Assembly (NCBI GenBank): GCA_004172865.1
Contig: SEBV01000002.1
Location: forward strand, 246,063-310,062
Direction: 5' to 3'
Length of the DNA stretch: 64,000 bases
From: Gammaproteobacteria bacterium
GTDB lineage: Bacteria; Pseudomonadota; Gammaproteobacteria; Pseudomonadales; Cellvibrionaceae
Shown: piece by piece, positions 1 through 8,993 of the stretch
Position numbering within the stretch: the stretch's first letter is position 1
How the letters are laid out: each line of letters opens with the position of its first letter
Notes under the pieces: generated by a model
Databases searched by the model: none
What the model was told of the DNA's origin: nothing
Seen by the model: only the letters and a program-made list of their open reading frames with translations
Made by a program: the position numbers and the translations under genes

Positions 1-1
1 T

Positions 2-1198
2 TCTGAACTTGTATCTATTCTAAAAAGTGAGTTGCTACATTCCTCTCTCACTCTCGGCGCTGACAACCCGTTTTGGAAATTATGGCAGCGCTTACTACCA
101 GTGCTGAGCCAAGTTTTTAAATCAATAGCGGCTGAAACCTTAAGCGATGAAGAAACACAAAGGCTTTACCACACAGTTCCTGCATTATTGATTGAACTTG
201 AACGCAGCTTGGAGATTCACACCAGCCACCCGGACTCTTACCGAAAATGGGTTGAAAACCTGAGCACGCAATTAATGCTCACTATTAAAAAGCAACCAAT
301 TCACTGCGAGCTTTTCAGCGCACTTAATTACCCGGAAGGCTTTAATAATCTCAAAGCGCGAGTGACTAATGATTTGCTACAACAAACTAATAATATCCAG
401 CAAGGCGACTGGATTTTATTTTCCGGCGAAAATGACACTACAATTCGCTGCAAACTTGCATTAAAAAATACCGAAACGCATCAATTTTTATTTGTTGATA
501 ACAATGGTCGCAAGGTGATGAATAAAAGTGTGCAGGATTTTGCAGTGTGCCTTTCAACCGGTATCGCAAAAAAGATCACATTGCATAACATTGAAAACGT
601 TATTGAAAGAACAATTCAGGCGCTTATCGACTTACAGCAACAGAAGAAACTTCAGTTGCAGGCAAACGCTGCGAAGTTGGCTGAGGCCGCAGAATTACAA
701 AGGCAAGCTGAATTAGATCGCAAACAGCAAATAGAAGCAGAAGAAAAGCAACGTATTGTAGAAGAACTTAACGCTCGCAAAGCGGCTGCACAAAAAGCTC
801 TTGCCGAAGCTGCCGCTATTGCAGAAGAACGCGCACTGCGCGCTGCAGAACTGGCACTGCAACAAGAGCGTGAACGCTTGAATATCGAAGCTGCGCAAAA
901 TGCTGAAAATTTACAACGCATTCAACTCGCCAATATCAATATCAGCGCATTGAATCTCGGTGCTCGCGTGGAAATTATTCAAAACGGCGAACCTGTGCGG
1001 TGCAAATTAGCAGTGATTATTGCCGCAACCGGAAAATATATTTTCTCAGATAATATCGGCCGTAAAGTTGCTGAATTTCAACGCGAGCAATTAGTACAAG
1101 CGCTACTTAATAATCAACTGACCTTACTTAATAACGGTGATAGTTTTGACGATCAACTCGTCAAAGTCATTCGCGGTTTACGCAAAGATATTTCCTAG
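2..1198 (+). CDS. DUF1631 family protein, 5' end outside window
   Basis: The reading frame is open to the left edge, so only the C-terminal part, about 398 residues, is present. Counting from the TTG at 32, the visible part has a helical N-terminal stretch, a first small beta-rich module at about 125-176 (GDWILF, RCKL and GRKV motifs), an Ala/Glu/Gln-rich predicted coiled coil at about 195-298, and a second copy of the module at about 310-358 (RCKL and GRKV again). This matches the C-terminal half of DUF1631 proteins, which are usually 700 residues or more in Pseudomonas and relatives. A PilZ gene follows 8 bases downstream, a familiar pairing that suggests a link to cyclic di-GMP signalling. 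The molecular function of the family is not known to me. Confidence 0.82.
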   Translation, partial: SELVSILKSELLHSSLTLGADNPFWKLWQRLLPVLSQVFKSIAAETLSDEETQRLYHTVPALLIELERSLEIHTSHPDSYRKWVENLSTQLMLTIKKQPIHCELFSALNYPEGFNNLKARVTNDLLQQTNNIQQGDWILFSGENDTTIRCKLALKNTETHQFLFVDNNGRKVMNKSVQDFAVCLSTGIAKKITLHNIENVIERTIQALIDLQQQKKLQLQANAAKLAEAAELQRQAELDRKQQIEAEEKQRIVEELNARKAAAQKALAEAAAIAEERALRAAELALQQERERLNIEAAQNAENLQRIQLANINISALNLGARVEIIQNGEPVRCKLAVIIAATGKYIFSDNIGRKVAEFQREQLVQALLNNQLTLLNNGDSFDDQLVKVIRGLRKDIS

Positions 1199-1206
1199 GA
1201 GCCACA

Positions 1207-1563
1207 ATGACTACTGAAGAACAGCGCCAGGAATATCGGTTGGAAACGCAATTGACGGTATTTATTGAATTGGGCGACGAGCAAGAAAATCAAGCCAATA
1301 TTATGATTAGCCGAAGCCTGGATATTTCTGCCAATGGCCTACGCGTCATTACTGACCGCGAATTAATTCCCGGCAGCATTTTACGCAGCTGCGTGCAAAC
1401 GCAAGATATCGCCAAACGTTTCGTATTGATCACCGAAGTAAAATGGATTCAACCCTGGCAAGGAACTGGAGAATTTTTAGTAGGACTTGCGCTATTTGAT
1501 TCGGAAAGCTCAAACATACAGGAATGGAAAGAATTTATTGCGCAGGAATGCCAAAACGATTAG
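1207..1563 (+). CDS. PilZ domain protein
   Basis: A 118-residue, single-domain PilZ protein, the usual size for a stand-alone cyclic di-GMP receptor. Both ligand motifs are intact: RxxxR at residues 7-11 (RQEYR) and D/NxSxxG in DISANG near residue 39. It should therefore bind cyclic di-GMP in the cytoplasm; the partner it controls is unknown. The ATG lies 8 bases after the DUF1631 stop and an AGGAG sequence overlaps that stop, so the two genes are probably co-transcribed. Confidence 0.88.
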   Translation: MTTEEQRQEYRLETQLTVFIELGDEQENQANIMISRSLDISANGLRVITDRELIPGSILRSCVQTQDIAKRFVLITEVKWIQPWQGTGEFLVGLALFDSESSNIQEWKEFIAQECQND

Positions 1564-1603
1564 TAATTTAAATAATTAGCGTCAAGAAAGTTGGAAGAGA
1601 TGG

Positions 1604-2428
1604 ATGCTTAAGCAATATTTATTTTTATTACTATCACTCGTGTTCATCAGCGCCTGCCAATCCACGCGCACTAGCCAACCATTTAATTGGCCAAATAATG
1701 CTTCAGTAGCGACTGCACAGTTTAAACATATGGTAGTCACGCAAGCCGGCAATAAAAATACCGAACGCTTACACGTGTATGTGGAAGGCGATGGTCTGCC
1801 GTTTCGCAATCGCTTTCAAATTTCTACCGACCCAAGTCCGCGCAATCCCATGATGTTGCAATTAATGGCGCAAGATAAAACTGAAAGCCTGTATCTGGGC
1901 CGCCCCTGCTATTTCACGAACTCTAATCCATTAATGGCCGATAATCTGTGCGATTATCACTATTGGACAGATGCGCGCTATTCAGATGCAATCGTGACGA
2001 GTATGACCAATGTTTTGCGACAACAGATTGGCAATCATCACTACAACGGAATTACTTTAATTGGCCACAGTGGTGGCGGCGCTCTAGTGATGCTTATGGC
2101 AGCACGCATGCCGGAAGTGGATCAAGTAGTAACGCTAGCTGGAAATTTAGATACAAAAGCCTGGACGCGCTATCATCACTTCAGCACGCTCAAGAATTCT
2201 TTAAATCCCGCTGACCTGAATAAAACTGTGTTGCCTGCGCGTCAACTTCATTTTATGGGCGATAAAGATGACAATATTCCACCAGTATTGATGCAATATT
2301 TTTTGACGAGAATTGGTCAGCAGGGAAAAATACTGGAGGGTGCTGACCATAATTGTTGCTGGCAATTGCGATGGCAGGAATTACTTTTACAAATAGATAA
2401 GCAAATTGCAAATGATGAAAATCGTTAA
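1604..2428 (+). CDS. alpha/beta hydrolase lipoprotein
   Basis: A 274-residue secreted lipoprotein hydrolase. The N-terminus is a lipoprotein signal peptide ending in ISAC with the lipidated Cys at residue 18. The nucleophile elbow is GHSGGG with Ser156, followed by a helix typical of the alpha/beta fold. A likely acid region is GDKDDN near residue 220, and the His may lie in ADHNCCW near residue 247. The substrate cannot be read from the sequence; esterase or lipase-like activity at the envelope is the inference. A GGAAGAG ribosome binding site precedes the ATG. Confidence 0.8.
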   Translation: MLKQYLFLLLSLVFISACQSTRTSQPFNWPNNASVATAQFKHMVVTQAGNKNTERLHVYVEGDGLPFRNRFQISTDPSPRNPMMLQLMAQDKTESLYLGRPCYFTNSNPLMADNLCDYHYWTDARYSDAIVTSMTNVLRQQIGNHHYNGITLIGHSGGGALVMLMAARMPEVDQVVTLAGNLDTKAWTRYHHFSTLKNSLNPADLNKTVLPARQLHFMGDKDDNIPPVLMQYFLTRIGQQGKILEGADHNCCWQLRWQELLLQIDKQIANDENR

Positions 2429-2523
2429 ATGAAAAATTAGAAATAAAATTCAGAATATCCACAGAATGCTCTGAATTAAATTTACTAGTATCAATAATTT
2501 TCAAAATAAGTGACTACGCAAAA

Positions 2524-3118
2524 TTATTTACTAACGTTAATAACGACTTTCCCAAAATGTTGTCCGGCCTCTAAAAATGCATAAGCTTCAGGCGCCTGAC
2601 TAAAAGGAAATTCGCGATCAACAACAGGTTTGATGTTATTCAGTGCAACAAAATTAACCAGTTCTTCAAGCGCTTTACGTGGGCCCACATAAATTCCGAG
2701 TAATTTTCGTTTTCCGCCAATCAAAGAAAATGGCTGAAACTCGCCACCGAATCCGCTGACACCACCGATAATCGCAACGCTACCGCCCATGCGCGTTAAA
2801 TTCACAGATTGTGCGAGCGTACCGGTTCCCGCCAACTTCGAGTATCAAATCTACACCGCGCCCATGTGTTAATTTCAATACTTTAGCTTGCCAATCCGGC
2901 GTCGCGCGGTAATTGATGGTCGCGGTTGCACCTAACTCTTTTGCGCGTTCTAATTTTTCATCGCTGGATGACGTGATAATGCTGTACAGGCCTGCGGCTT
3001 TTGCGATCTGCAATGCAGCGACAGATACACCGCCCGTGCCGAGTAATAAAACAGAATCACCCGGCTTCAGGTTTGCCTCCCAAAACAATGTTGTCCATGC
3101 AGTCGCTGCAGTGGCGGG
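2524..3118 (-). pseudogene. zinc-type alcohol dehydrogenase/quinone oxidoreductase remnant, truncated and frameshifted
   Basis: This is the C-terminal part of an MDR-family NAD(P)-dependent oxidoreductase. On the minus strand the reading starts abruptly at about 3118 with PATAATAWTTLFWE and runs through the nucleotide-binding motif GTGGVSVAALQIAKAAG to GVDLILEVGG. There a one-base insertion in the C run at 2828-2830 shifts the frame, and the protein continues in the neighbouring frame as GTLAQSVNLTRMGG to the normal C-terminus at 2524. The catalytic N-terminal domain of about 130 residues is missing: upstream of 3118 the DNA belongs to a LysR gene on the other strand. Two independent lesions make this a dead gene. 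Confidence 0.85.
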
Positions 3119-3353
3119 TATGGGATTGACATGGCTTCGGTGCTGGCTGGTTGCGCATTATCTGCAACGCGGCGAATTGGAAATGGTATTTAACTCCACG
3201 CAAGTTGCGCCGACAGATGTCTATGTCGTGTGGCCAAAAACAAAATATCTCACCGCAAAAACGCGTTTGGTTATTGATACGTTAGTGGAACAAACCCCGC
3301 AGCGAATGTCGCACAGCTATTACAGCAACACGACTCAAACCAGTGCATTTTGA
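3096..3353 (+). pseudogene. LysR-type regulator, C-terminal fragment
   Basis: The plus-strand frame from about 3096 encodes AVAAVAGMGLTWLRCWLVAH and continues with YLQRGELEMV and a tail around TKYLTAKTRLVIDTLVEQTP. This is the characteristic end of a LysR-type effector-binding domain (GxGLxxLPxWLVAxxLxxGEL, then YLSAKVRxFIDFLVE). About 200 N-terminal residues, including the whole DNA-binding domain, are absent. The fragment abuts the truncated dehydrogenase head to head, which fits a deletion between a regulator and its divergently transcribed target. There is no functional start. Confidence 0.8.
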
Positions 3354-3621
3354 GCGCTCAGCGATGTGAATGCATTAGCTGCCGCAGATGTGGAATAAAT
3401 TCAAAAAATCCCGAGAATAAATCTTGCCGGGACTTTTGCTTTGATGTCATAAGGATCATGCAAGCGTCGAAACAATCCGCAAACTCAAGCCGCCGCTTAG
3501 CTCCGGTTTACGCCATTCAACTGCAATTCCGGCCACTCTCACGAATTACAAAACTCGCAACCAAAAGCCCCTTTAACCTATAACCTCATTAGTTAATCCC
3601 ATGAGGAAAAAGGAGCTGAAT
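3354..3621. other. intergenic region with a weak hairpin
   Basis: About 268 bases between the LysR remnant and the next gene. It holds a short inverted repeat, TCCCG at about 3405 and CGGGA at about 3427, followed by a short T-rich run, possibly the original LysR terminator. A 77-codon open frame here has no family resemblance and looks spurious. Confidence 0.45.
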
Positions 3622-4521
3622 ATGTTGTGCAAAAAGAATGGTGGCTACATAGCAATTATTATCGGTATTTTTGTGGCGTGTTTTGTTGCCAATAAATCCA
3701 ATGCAGAGAGTTTTGAAGGGCTAGATGTAAAAGCTGACGGTAAAGGTGAAGCGGTTATTTTTATTCCGGGATTAAACAGCGCATCGTCAGTATTTACAGA
3801 TACATGTGCAGCTATTAAATCCAATCATCAGTGCCACTTAATTCAATTGCCGGGCTTTGCAGGATTAGCGCCGATTGCATTGGATAATCAAGACTTCTTA
3901 ATTAGCATGCGCGATAAAATTGAAAATTATGCGCAGAAGAAAAAATTAAAACATATATATTTAATTGGACACAGCCTGGGCGGCACACTCAGTTTGATGA
4001 TTGCCCAACACTCGCCTGAGTTGGTGGAAAAATTAGTCATTATAGATGCATTGCCTTTCTATTCAGCTATTCAAAATCCGGCGGCCACCGCCGAACTTAT
4101 GAAGCCGCAAGCAGAGCAAATGCGTAACATGATGCTGAATCAACCGAGGGAAGACTATTTAAAATACGGCGCTCAAAATCTTACTAGCATGAGCAATAAT
4201 CCAGCACGTATTGCACTGCTTACCGATTGGCTAAAAACCAGCGATAGCGCTACAACGGCAAATGCAATGTACAGCATGATGATAACTGATTTGCGCAAAC
4301 CTATTGCCACTATAAAAGTCCCAACACTTGTGCTAGGTGCATGGGCAGCCTATAAAAATTACGGCGCTACTAAAGAATCCACCAAGGCTATATTTGCAGT
4401 GCAATATACAGAATTAAAAAATGTCGACATTCGTATGTCTGAAACGGGCTACCATTTTTTGATGTGGGATGATGGAAATTGGGTTAATCAACAAATTACT
4501 GAATTTTTATCTAAAAAATAA
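3622..4521 (+). CDS. secreted alpha/beta hydrolase
   Basis: An alpha/beta hydrolase of 299 residues with an N-terminal membrane segment or signal peptide ending near AESF. The nucleophile elbow GHSLGG has Ser118; a probable catalytic His is in TGYHFLMWDD near the C-terminus. An upstream in-frame ATG at 3601 exists, but the ATG at 3622 is preceded at good spacing by AAGGAG, so I chose the latter. The substrate is unknown. It stands alone, with a 65-base gap before the next gene. Confidence 0.82.
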   Translation: MLCKKNGGYIAIIIGIFVACFVANKSNAESFEGLDVKADGKGEAVIFIPGLNSASSVFTDTCAAIKSNHQCHLIQLPGFAGLAPIALDNQDFLISMRDKIENYAQKKKLKHIYLIGHSLGGTLSLMIAQHSPELVEKLVIIDALPFYSAIQNPAATAELMKPQAEQMRNMMLNQPREDYLKYGAQNLTSMSNNPARIALLTDWLKTSDSATTANAMYSMMITDLRKPIATIKVPTLVLGAWAAYKNYGATKESTKAIFAVQYTELKNVDIRMSETGYHFLMWDDGNWVNQQITEFLSKK

Positions 4522-4586
4522 ATAATCCAAAAAAAATTGAAGAATGTGAATAATCTACATTAATCATTTCATTTGGTGAGCTAATT

Positions 4587-5180
4587 GTGATTAACGAAAA
4601 TATTGTAACGCTCGATCAGCAACGCAACGAATTTTCAAGCAGGCGTTTTCTGGCAATGCCCTTAGCAGGCGCCATGTGCTGGGCAACGGCAGGTATTATT
4701 AATTGTTTTGTTTCCACTCAGGTTGCCGCATTAGTACTTTTTATGGCGGCTGGTAGCATTGTGTACCTTGCAATGCTATTCACGCGCTTAACAGGTGAAG
4801 ATTTCTTTAGAAAAGATAAACCTAAAAATGTTTTTGACGGATTATTTTTGCGCTGCATAGCTATGTCTGTTCTGGTTTATAGCATCGCGATTCCATTCTT
4901 CATGATAGACGCTCGCTCACTGCCAATGAGTATTGGCATTTTAACCGGTTTAATGTGGTTACCATTCTCATGGATTATTCAACATTGGGTGGGAACCTTT
5001 CATGTACTAAGCCGTACAACCCTTATTGTGGCTGCGTGGTATTTATTTCCACAACATAGTTTTGTGACCATTCCTGCTGTTATCATCCTGATTTATGCAA
5101 TTACCATATTCGTATTAGAGGAACGCTGGAAGAATATTAATAACGCGCAAAAAATAACACATACAAATACTAACGAATAA
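4587..5180 (+). CDS. integral membrane protein in a LytS/LytTR operon
   Basis: A 197-residue protein with roughly six hydrophobic segments and short polar loops; I do not recognise the family with certainty. The start is GTG with GGTGAG upstream. It lies 7 bases before a LytS-type histidine kinase gene and the three genes probably form one operon. That makes it either a sensory partner of the kinase or a membrane protein the system controls; the sequence does not decide which. Confidence 0.75.
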   Translation: MINENIVTLDQQRNEFSSRRFLAMPLAGAMCWATAGIINCFVSTQVAALVLFMAAGSIVYLAMLFTRLTGEDFFRKDKPKNVFDGLFLRCIAMSVLVYSIAIPFFMIDARSLPMSIGILTGLMWLPFSWIIQHWVGTFHVLSRTTLIVAAWYLFPQHSFVTIPAVIILIYAITIFVLEERWKNINNAQKITHTNTNE

Positions 5181-5187
5181 CACGACT

Positions 5188-6234
5188 ATGGAAAAAAAAC
5201 CAGCACACTATATTCGCGCGCAAATTTTATTCTGGGGCGCTTACTTTGTTTTGAATCTCCTTTTCATGCGGTTGTGGGGAGCGCCCTTAACACCTTTTTT
5301 AGTCGGAATGTTCTTAGGGCTTTCTATAGTCCTTGGAATCACTAGCCATGGCTTTCGGTATCTTTATAAAACACGCGCTAAAAATTGGTCACCACTAAAA
5401 ACGAGCCTGCATCTTATTTGGTTAATTCCTATTGCCGCTTTAAGCGCACAAGCCATCATTACAAGTTTAATTTTTTTAATAAGCTCGCTTATTCCTAAAG
5501 TTACCGCAGGTGCGCAACCTGTTAGCACTGGTGGATTGCTGAGCTATGCGATAAATTACTGCATCTTATTCGCACTGTGGAGCACGATTTATTTATTGCG
5601 AGCCGAGTTTCACAAACGCCGTAATTCAGAAATAGCCCACTGGCAATTACAAGCTCAACTCAAGGAAAATGAGTTACAGTTTTTACGCAGTCAAATTAAT
5701 TCGCATTTTTTATTTAATGCCATTAATAATTTGCGAAGCCTTGTAAAAGAAGATGCGGAAGGCGCACGAGATGGCCTAGCGAGCCTTTCGGTGTTATTGC
5801 GCGGACTTTTGCAAAGTGACGGCCAGCAACTAGTAACGCTGCGTGATGAAATGGAATGTGTTAGCGGATATCTTTCACTGGAATCACTGCAATTTGAAAA
5901 TCGCTTAACTACAACAATCGATATAGATGAAAGCTTGCTAACAGCCAAACTACCACCACTGATTTTACAAACATTGGTAGAAAATGCTGTTAAACATGGA
6001 ATTGCTGCACGTCGCTCTGGCGGCCATTTGCAAATTATTATTAAAAAAATAAACCTGACGCATTGGCAACTAAAAGTGATTAATCCTTTACCTGAATTTC
6101 AACCTGCGCATCAAGGCAATAAAATAGGTTTGCGCAATGCCCGTGAACGCCTGCAAATCGCCTTTGAGGGTAATGCAGGCTTAAGGCTAAACATTGACGA
6201 ACAAGTAACTGCCACCGTGGAGATTCCACTATGA
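5188..6234 (+). CDS. LytS-family sensor histidine kinase
   Basis: A 348-residue kinase with about four transmembrane segments in residues 10-140, then a His_kinase domain (PF06580 type) in which the phospho-accepting His is H173 in NSHFLFNAINNLRSL. A HATPase domain follows with the N box at VENAVKHGI and a glycine-rich segment GNKIGLRNARERL. This is the YpdA/LytS/BtsS architecture that pairs with LytTR response regulators. The stop overlaps the regulator start by 4 bases (ATGA), so the pair is translationally coupled. No recognisable extracellular sensor domain is visible. Confidence 0.9.
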   Translation: MEKKPAHYIRAQILFWGAYFVLNLLFMRLWGAPLTPFLVGMFLGLSIVLGITSHGFRYLYKTRAKNWSPLKTSLHLIWLIPIAALSAQAIITSLIFLISSLIPKVTAGAQPVSTGGLLSYAINYCILFALWSTIYLLRAEFHKRRNSEIAHWQLQAQLKENELQFLRSQINSHFLFNAINNLRSLVKEDAEGARDGLASLSVLLRGLLQSDGQQLVTLRDEMECVSGYLSLESLQFENRLTTTIDIDESLLTAKLPPLILQTLVENAVKHGIAARRSGGHLQIIIKKINLTHWQLKVINPLPEFQPAHQGNKIGLRNARERLQIAFEGNAGLRLNIDEQVTATVEIPL

Positions 6235-6950
6235 ACATATTGATTGTGGACGATTCACGGCTTGCAAGAAAGGAACTTGTGGATATTCTGAAAGATATTC
6301 CCGGCACTAAAGTGATTGCAGAAGCAGTAGATGTAAATACCGCTGTAACAGCAATTAATACGCACAAACCAGATTTGGTTTTATTGGATATTCATTTGCC
6401 TGATGGCGATGGCTTTGATGTTTTAGACAGGAGCAGCATCACGCCGCACGTAATCTTCACCACAGCTTACGAACAACATGCATTGAGAGCATTCGAGGTA
6501 AACGCGCTGGACTATTTGCTAAAACCAATTACTCATGAACGACTGGAAGTTGCTATACAACGCAGCCGCTCCAAGCAAAACGGCATAGATCAAATATCTA
6601 CACCGACTCAGCCTAAAACTCGCACCGATCAAATTTTTGTGCGCGATGGTGAGCATTGTCATTTTATTCGCTTGAGCGATTTGCGTTTAATTAATGTAGA
6701 AGGCAATTATATTCGCCTCTATTTCCTAGACACCAAAACGATGCTGGCGCGCTCAATGAATTACCTTGAAGAAAAACTTGATCCTCAGGTATTTTTTCGC
6801 GCTAACCGCCAACAAATAGTTAATATGGATTATGTGGCCTCCATCGAACCTTGGGTCAATGAAGGCTTACTTATAAAATTAACAGATGGAACCCAAGTGG
6901 AAGTCTCGCGCCGACAAGCGCGAGAATTGAAGCAGCGATTAGAAATTTAA
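6231..6950 (+). CDS. LytTR-family response regulator
   Basis: A 239-residue regulator. The receiver domain (residues 1-120) has the acidic pair D7-D8, phosphoacceptor D53 in LLDIHLPDGD, the Thr in FTTAYEQHA and the Lys in YLLKP. The LytTR DNA-binding domain occupies about 130-237, with VEGNYIRLYF and FRANRQQIVN as typical motifs. It is the partner of the overlapping kinase. Its target promoter is not identifiable here, although the membrane gene upstream in the same operon is a candidate. Confidence 0.92.
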   Translation: MNILIVDDSRLARKELVDILKDIPGTKVIAEAVDVNTAVTAINTHKPDLVLLDIHLPDGDGFDVLDRSSITPHVIFTTAYEQHALRAFEVNALDYLLKPITHERLEVAIQRSRSKQNGIDQISTPTQPKTRTDQIFVRDGEHCHFIRLSDLRLINVEGNYIRLYFLDTKTMLARSMNYLEEKLDPQVFFRANRQQIVNMDYVASIEPWVNEGLLIKLTDGTQVEVSRRQARELKQRLEI

Positions 6951-6965
6951 TAAAAATTAAAAAAC

Positions 6966-7712
6966 CTATTTTAATAAATAAACCACATAAACCTGTGCTT
7001 TTGCTTTCATCACACCCGGCTCAAAAGGTTCGCCAGATTCCATTTTGGAAAGTCTTACTTGCGGCGCAACATCACTCGCAGAGTCACCAACAATTGAGCG
7101 ACTTATACGCAAGCTGTAGGTTTCTTCTGCACGGGTATTAAATTCTGAAATTGAAAAAGGCTCGCCTAATTCTTTACCTTGCGATTTTGCTAAACGTTCA
7201 GCGCGCGCTTTTGCATCCGCCATCGCACTCACCAATACTTTATCTTCAAGCGGTTTTTCATCGGACACGGATAATTTGGTGTTAATAGTTTGGGTGATTT
7301 GCGCATCAACCAAAGCTTTCATCACTTGCGCGTATTTCGTTAAATCTTTTAATTTGATATCAACCTGACGCGACACTCGATTTCCGCTAAACACACGGGT
7401 TTGATCTTTGTAATCATACTCGGGGAAAATGGATAATGCGGTAGTCGCAATTGAATCTGGCTTTATGCCTAATTTTTTGCAAGTGTTAATTAATAAAGTG
7501 GAGCGTGCATCGACATCGGCTTTTGCTTTGGCAAGATCAAGATCACTCTTTTCGATGGAAAGCGTAAACGTCATTAAATCAGGGGTTACTTCAATTTCAG
7601 CAGAGCCTTCAACATAAACATGCGGCTTATCCGGCAAAGGTGACGCGAAAGCCGAGCAAAAGAAACTGGAGGACGCAAATGCCAGTAAACATGCAGTAAA
7701 TAATTTTTTCAT
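6966..7712 (-). CDS. SIMPL (DUF541) domain periplasmic protein
   Basis: A 248-residue protein with a cleavable signal peptide (about residues 1-23, ending AFA). It carries the SIMPL/DUF541 fold: VEGSAEIEVTPDLMTFTLSI at the start of the mature chain, the central region DARSTLLINTCKKLGI, and a conserved ARAERLAKSQGKELG helix. Family members (for example E. coli YggE) are periplasmic and linked to oxidative stress protection; the biochemical role is unclear. The AAAGGA ribosome binding site is well placed. It is convergent with the LytTR gene with only 15 bases between stops. Confidence 0.88.
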   Translation of the reverse strand: MKKLFTACLLAFASSSFFCSAFASPLPDKPHVYVEGSAEIEVTPDLMTFTLSIEKSDLDLAKAKADVDARSTLLINTCKKLGIKPDSIATTALSIFPEYDYKDQTRVFSGNRVSRQVDIKLKDLTKYAQVMKALVDAQITQTINTKLSVSDEKPLEDKVLVSAMADAKARAERLAKSQGKELGEPFSISEFNTRAEETYSLRISRSIVGDSASDVAPQVRLSKMESGEPFEPGVMKAKAQVYVVYLLK

Positions 7713-7815
7713 TGTGAGATTCCTTTAATAAATATCGATTTATCTGAATTACAGCACCTAGTGTAAACAGACAATCATTCTCCTGTAATGTTCTATATAC
7801 AAATCGTTACAAAAT

Positions 7816-7861
7816 AAAAACGGGAGGCCGCAAAGAATAAACATGCGTCTCCCGTTTTTTT
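7816..7861 (-). terminator. terminator downstream of ohr
   Basis: Inverted repeat AAAAACGGGAG / CTCCCGTTTTT with a loop of about 22 bases, T-rich on both strands. It sits between the ohr stop (7888) and the start of the SIMPL gene, and separates these two same-strand genes. Confidence 0.75.
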
Positions 7862-7887
7862 GCAGAAATAATAGCCAGCAAATGTGC

Positions 7888-8313
7888 TTATACAATACTT
7901 AAGCGAACATCAATATTGCCGCGAGTTGCATTTGAGTATGGGCAGACGGTATGCGCTTTTTCTACCAATGCTTCCGCTTGGTCGCGTGGAAAATCTGGCA
8001 ATGAAATTTGTAAATCCACCTCAAGACCAAAGCCAGTTGGTATTGGGCCTATGCCGACATTTGCCTTAACTGACGCAGTTGCAGGCAAAGTAATTTTCCC
8101 TTGGGAAGCAATAAATTTTAACGCACTAAGAAAACACGCTGAATAACCCGCAGCAAAAAGTTGTTCGGGGTTAGTACCATCACCACCTGCGCCGCCAAGT
8201 TCGCGCGGAGTAGACAGCTTTACATTCAAAGCGCTATCTGACGAAACTGCACGACCATCGCGGCCACCGGTTGATTCTGCTTCTGCACGATAAAGAACTT
8301 TTTCAATAGACAT
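7888..8313 (-). CDS. ohr: organic hydroperoxide resistance protein Ohr
   Basis: A 141-residue thiol peroxidase of the Ohr/OsmC family, full length. It reduces organic (fatty acid) hydroperoxides to alcohols in the cytoplasm, in known members with lipoylated proteins as reductant. The two catalytic cysteines are C60 in GYSACF and C124 in HTVCPYS; the conserved Arg is probably in the TPRELGG loop. A palindrome at 8366-8390, nearly identical to one in front of the ohrR gene, lies just upstream of the start and is the likely repressor site. The neighbouring ohrR is transcribed in the same direction. Confidence 0.95.
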   Translation of the reverse strand: MSIEKVLYRAEAESTGGRDGRAVSSDSALNVKLSTPRELGGAGGDGTNPEQLFAAGYSACFLSALKFIASQGKITLPATASVKANVGIGPIPTGFGLEVDLQISLPDFPRDQAEALVEKAHTVCPYSNATRGNIDVRLSIV

Positions 8314-8365
8314 AATTCACTCCAGACTTTTAGTTGTGGATGAAATGACTCACCCGGATTATTTA

Positions 8366-8390
8366 TAGCAAGCTATTAAATAGCGAGCTA
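8366..8390. promoter_or_regulatory. probable OhrR operator upstream of ohr
   Basis: A 25-base imperfect palindrome with core AGCTATTAAATAGC. Its reverse complement matches the palindrome at 8994-9018 at 22 of 25 positions. It lies 53 bases before the ohr start, in promoter range. The pairing with ohrR and the duplication of the site support the call; the base pattern itself is read directly from the sequence. Confidence 0.72.
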
Positions 8391-8500
8391 CTTATTTGGT
8401 TAATAAAAAAGGCTTTTACAGCCCTGATTGCATCTCGTTAAAACAATATTCAATTAAATTAAAAAAATAGAAATCACTAAAAAACTGCTTACAAATATAT

Positions 8501-8941
8501 TTACGCATTGGTATTTAATTTTGCTCGCAACATTTCCAACTCTTTTTTGATCCCCACCAATTGTTCTACCGAGCAATCTGCCGCACACATTAGGCCAGTT
8601 GGGACATCTTGCGCTTTTTCTTTCAGGTTACGCCCCTGCTTTGTCAGCGAAACAATTACCTGGCGCTCATCATTTTCAGCACGCAATCTCGTCAACAAAC
8701 CGGACAGCTCCATACGTTTTAATAATGGTGTCAAGGTGGCGGAATCCAGAAACAACCGCTCACCAATTTCTGAAACGGTTAGCCCATCACGCTCCCACAA
8801 CACTAACATCACAATATATTGCGAGTAAGTTAAATCGAGTTTGCGTAGCAGCTTGCGATACACCTTATTCATCGCCAGTGACGTTGAATAAAGCGCGAAA
8901 CACAACTGGTTATCGAGTAGTTGATGTTCTGGTAACGCCAT
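8501..8941 (-). CDS. ohrR: MarR-family peroxide sensor OhrR
   Basis: A 146-residue MarR-type winged-helix repressor. The peroxide-reactive Cys is C14 in the conserved NQLCFALYS segment; C119 and C123 near the C-terminus could serve as resolving cysteines, as in the two-Cys OhrR of Xanthomonas. The winged-helix region is about 45-100 ([25 protein letters not shown], with the wing at RAENDERQ). Oxidation by organic hydroperoxide should release it from DNA and induce ohr, and the palindrome at 8994-9018 suggests it also represses itself. Confidence 0.93.
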   Translation of the reverse strand: MALPEHQLLDNQLCFALYSTSLAMNKVYRKLLRKLDLTYSQYIVMLVLWERDGLTVSEIGERLFLDSATLTPLLKRMELSGLLTRLRAENDERQVIVSLTKQGRNLKEKAQDVPTGLMCAADCSVEQLVGIKKELEMLRAKLNTNA

Positions 8942-8993
8942 GTTTTGTACGACTCTTAATATGTGAACTCTTAACCTGCAAATCGATATTATA

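Noticed and set aside
652..921. 89-codon Ser/Ala/Cys-rich antisense frame in the DUF1631 gene
   Set aside because: A mirror of the coiled-coil Ala/Glu/Gln codons.
3350..3583. 77-codon plus-strand open frame after the LysR remnant
   Set aside because: Overlaps a hairpin, has unusual composition and no family marks.
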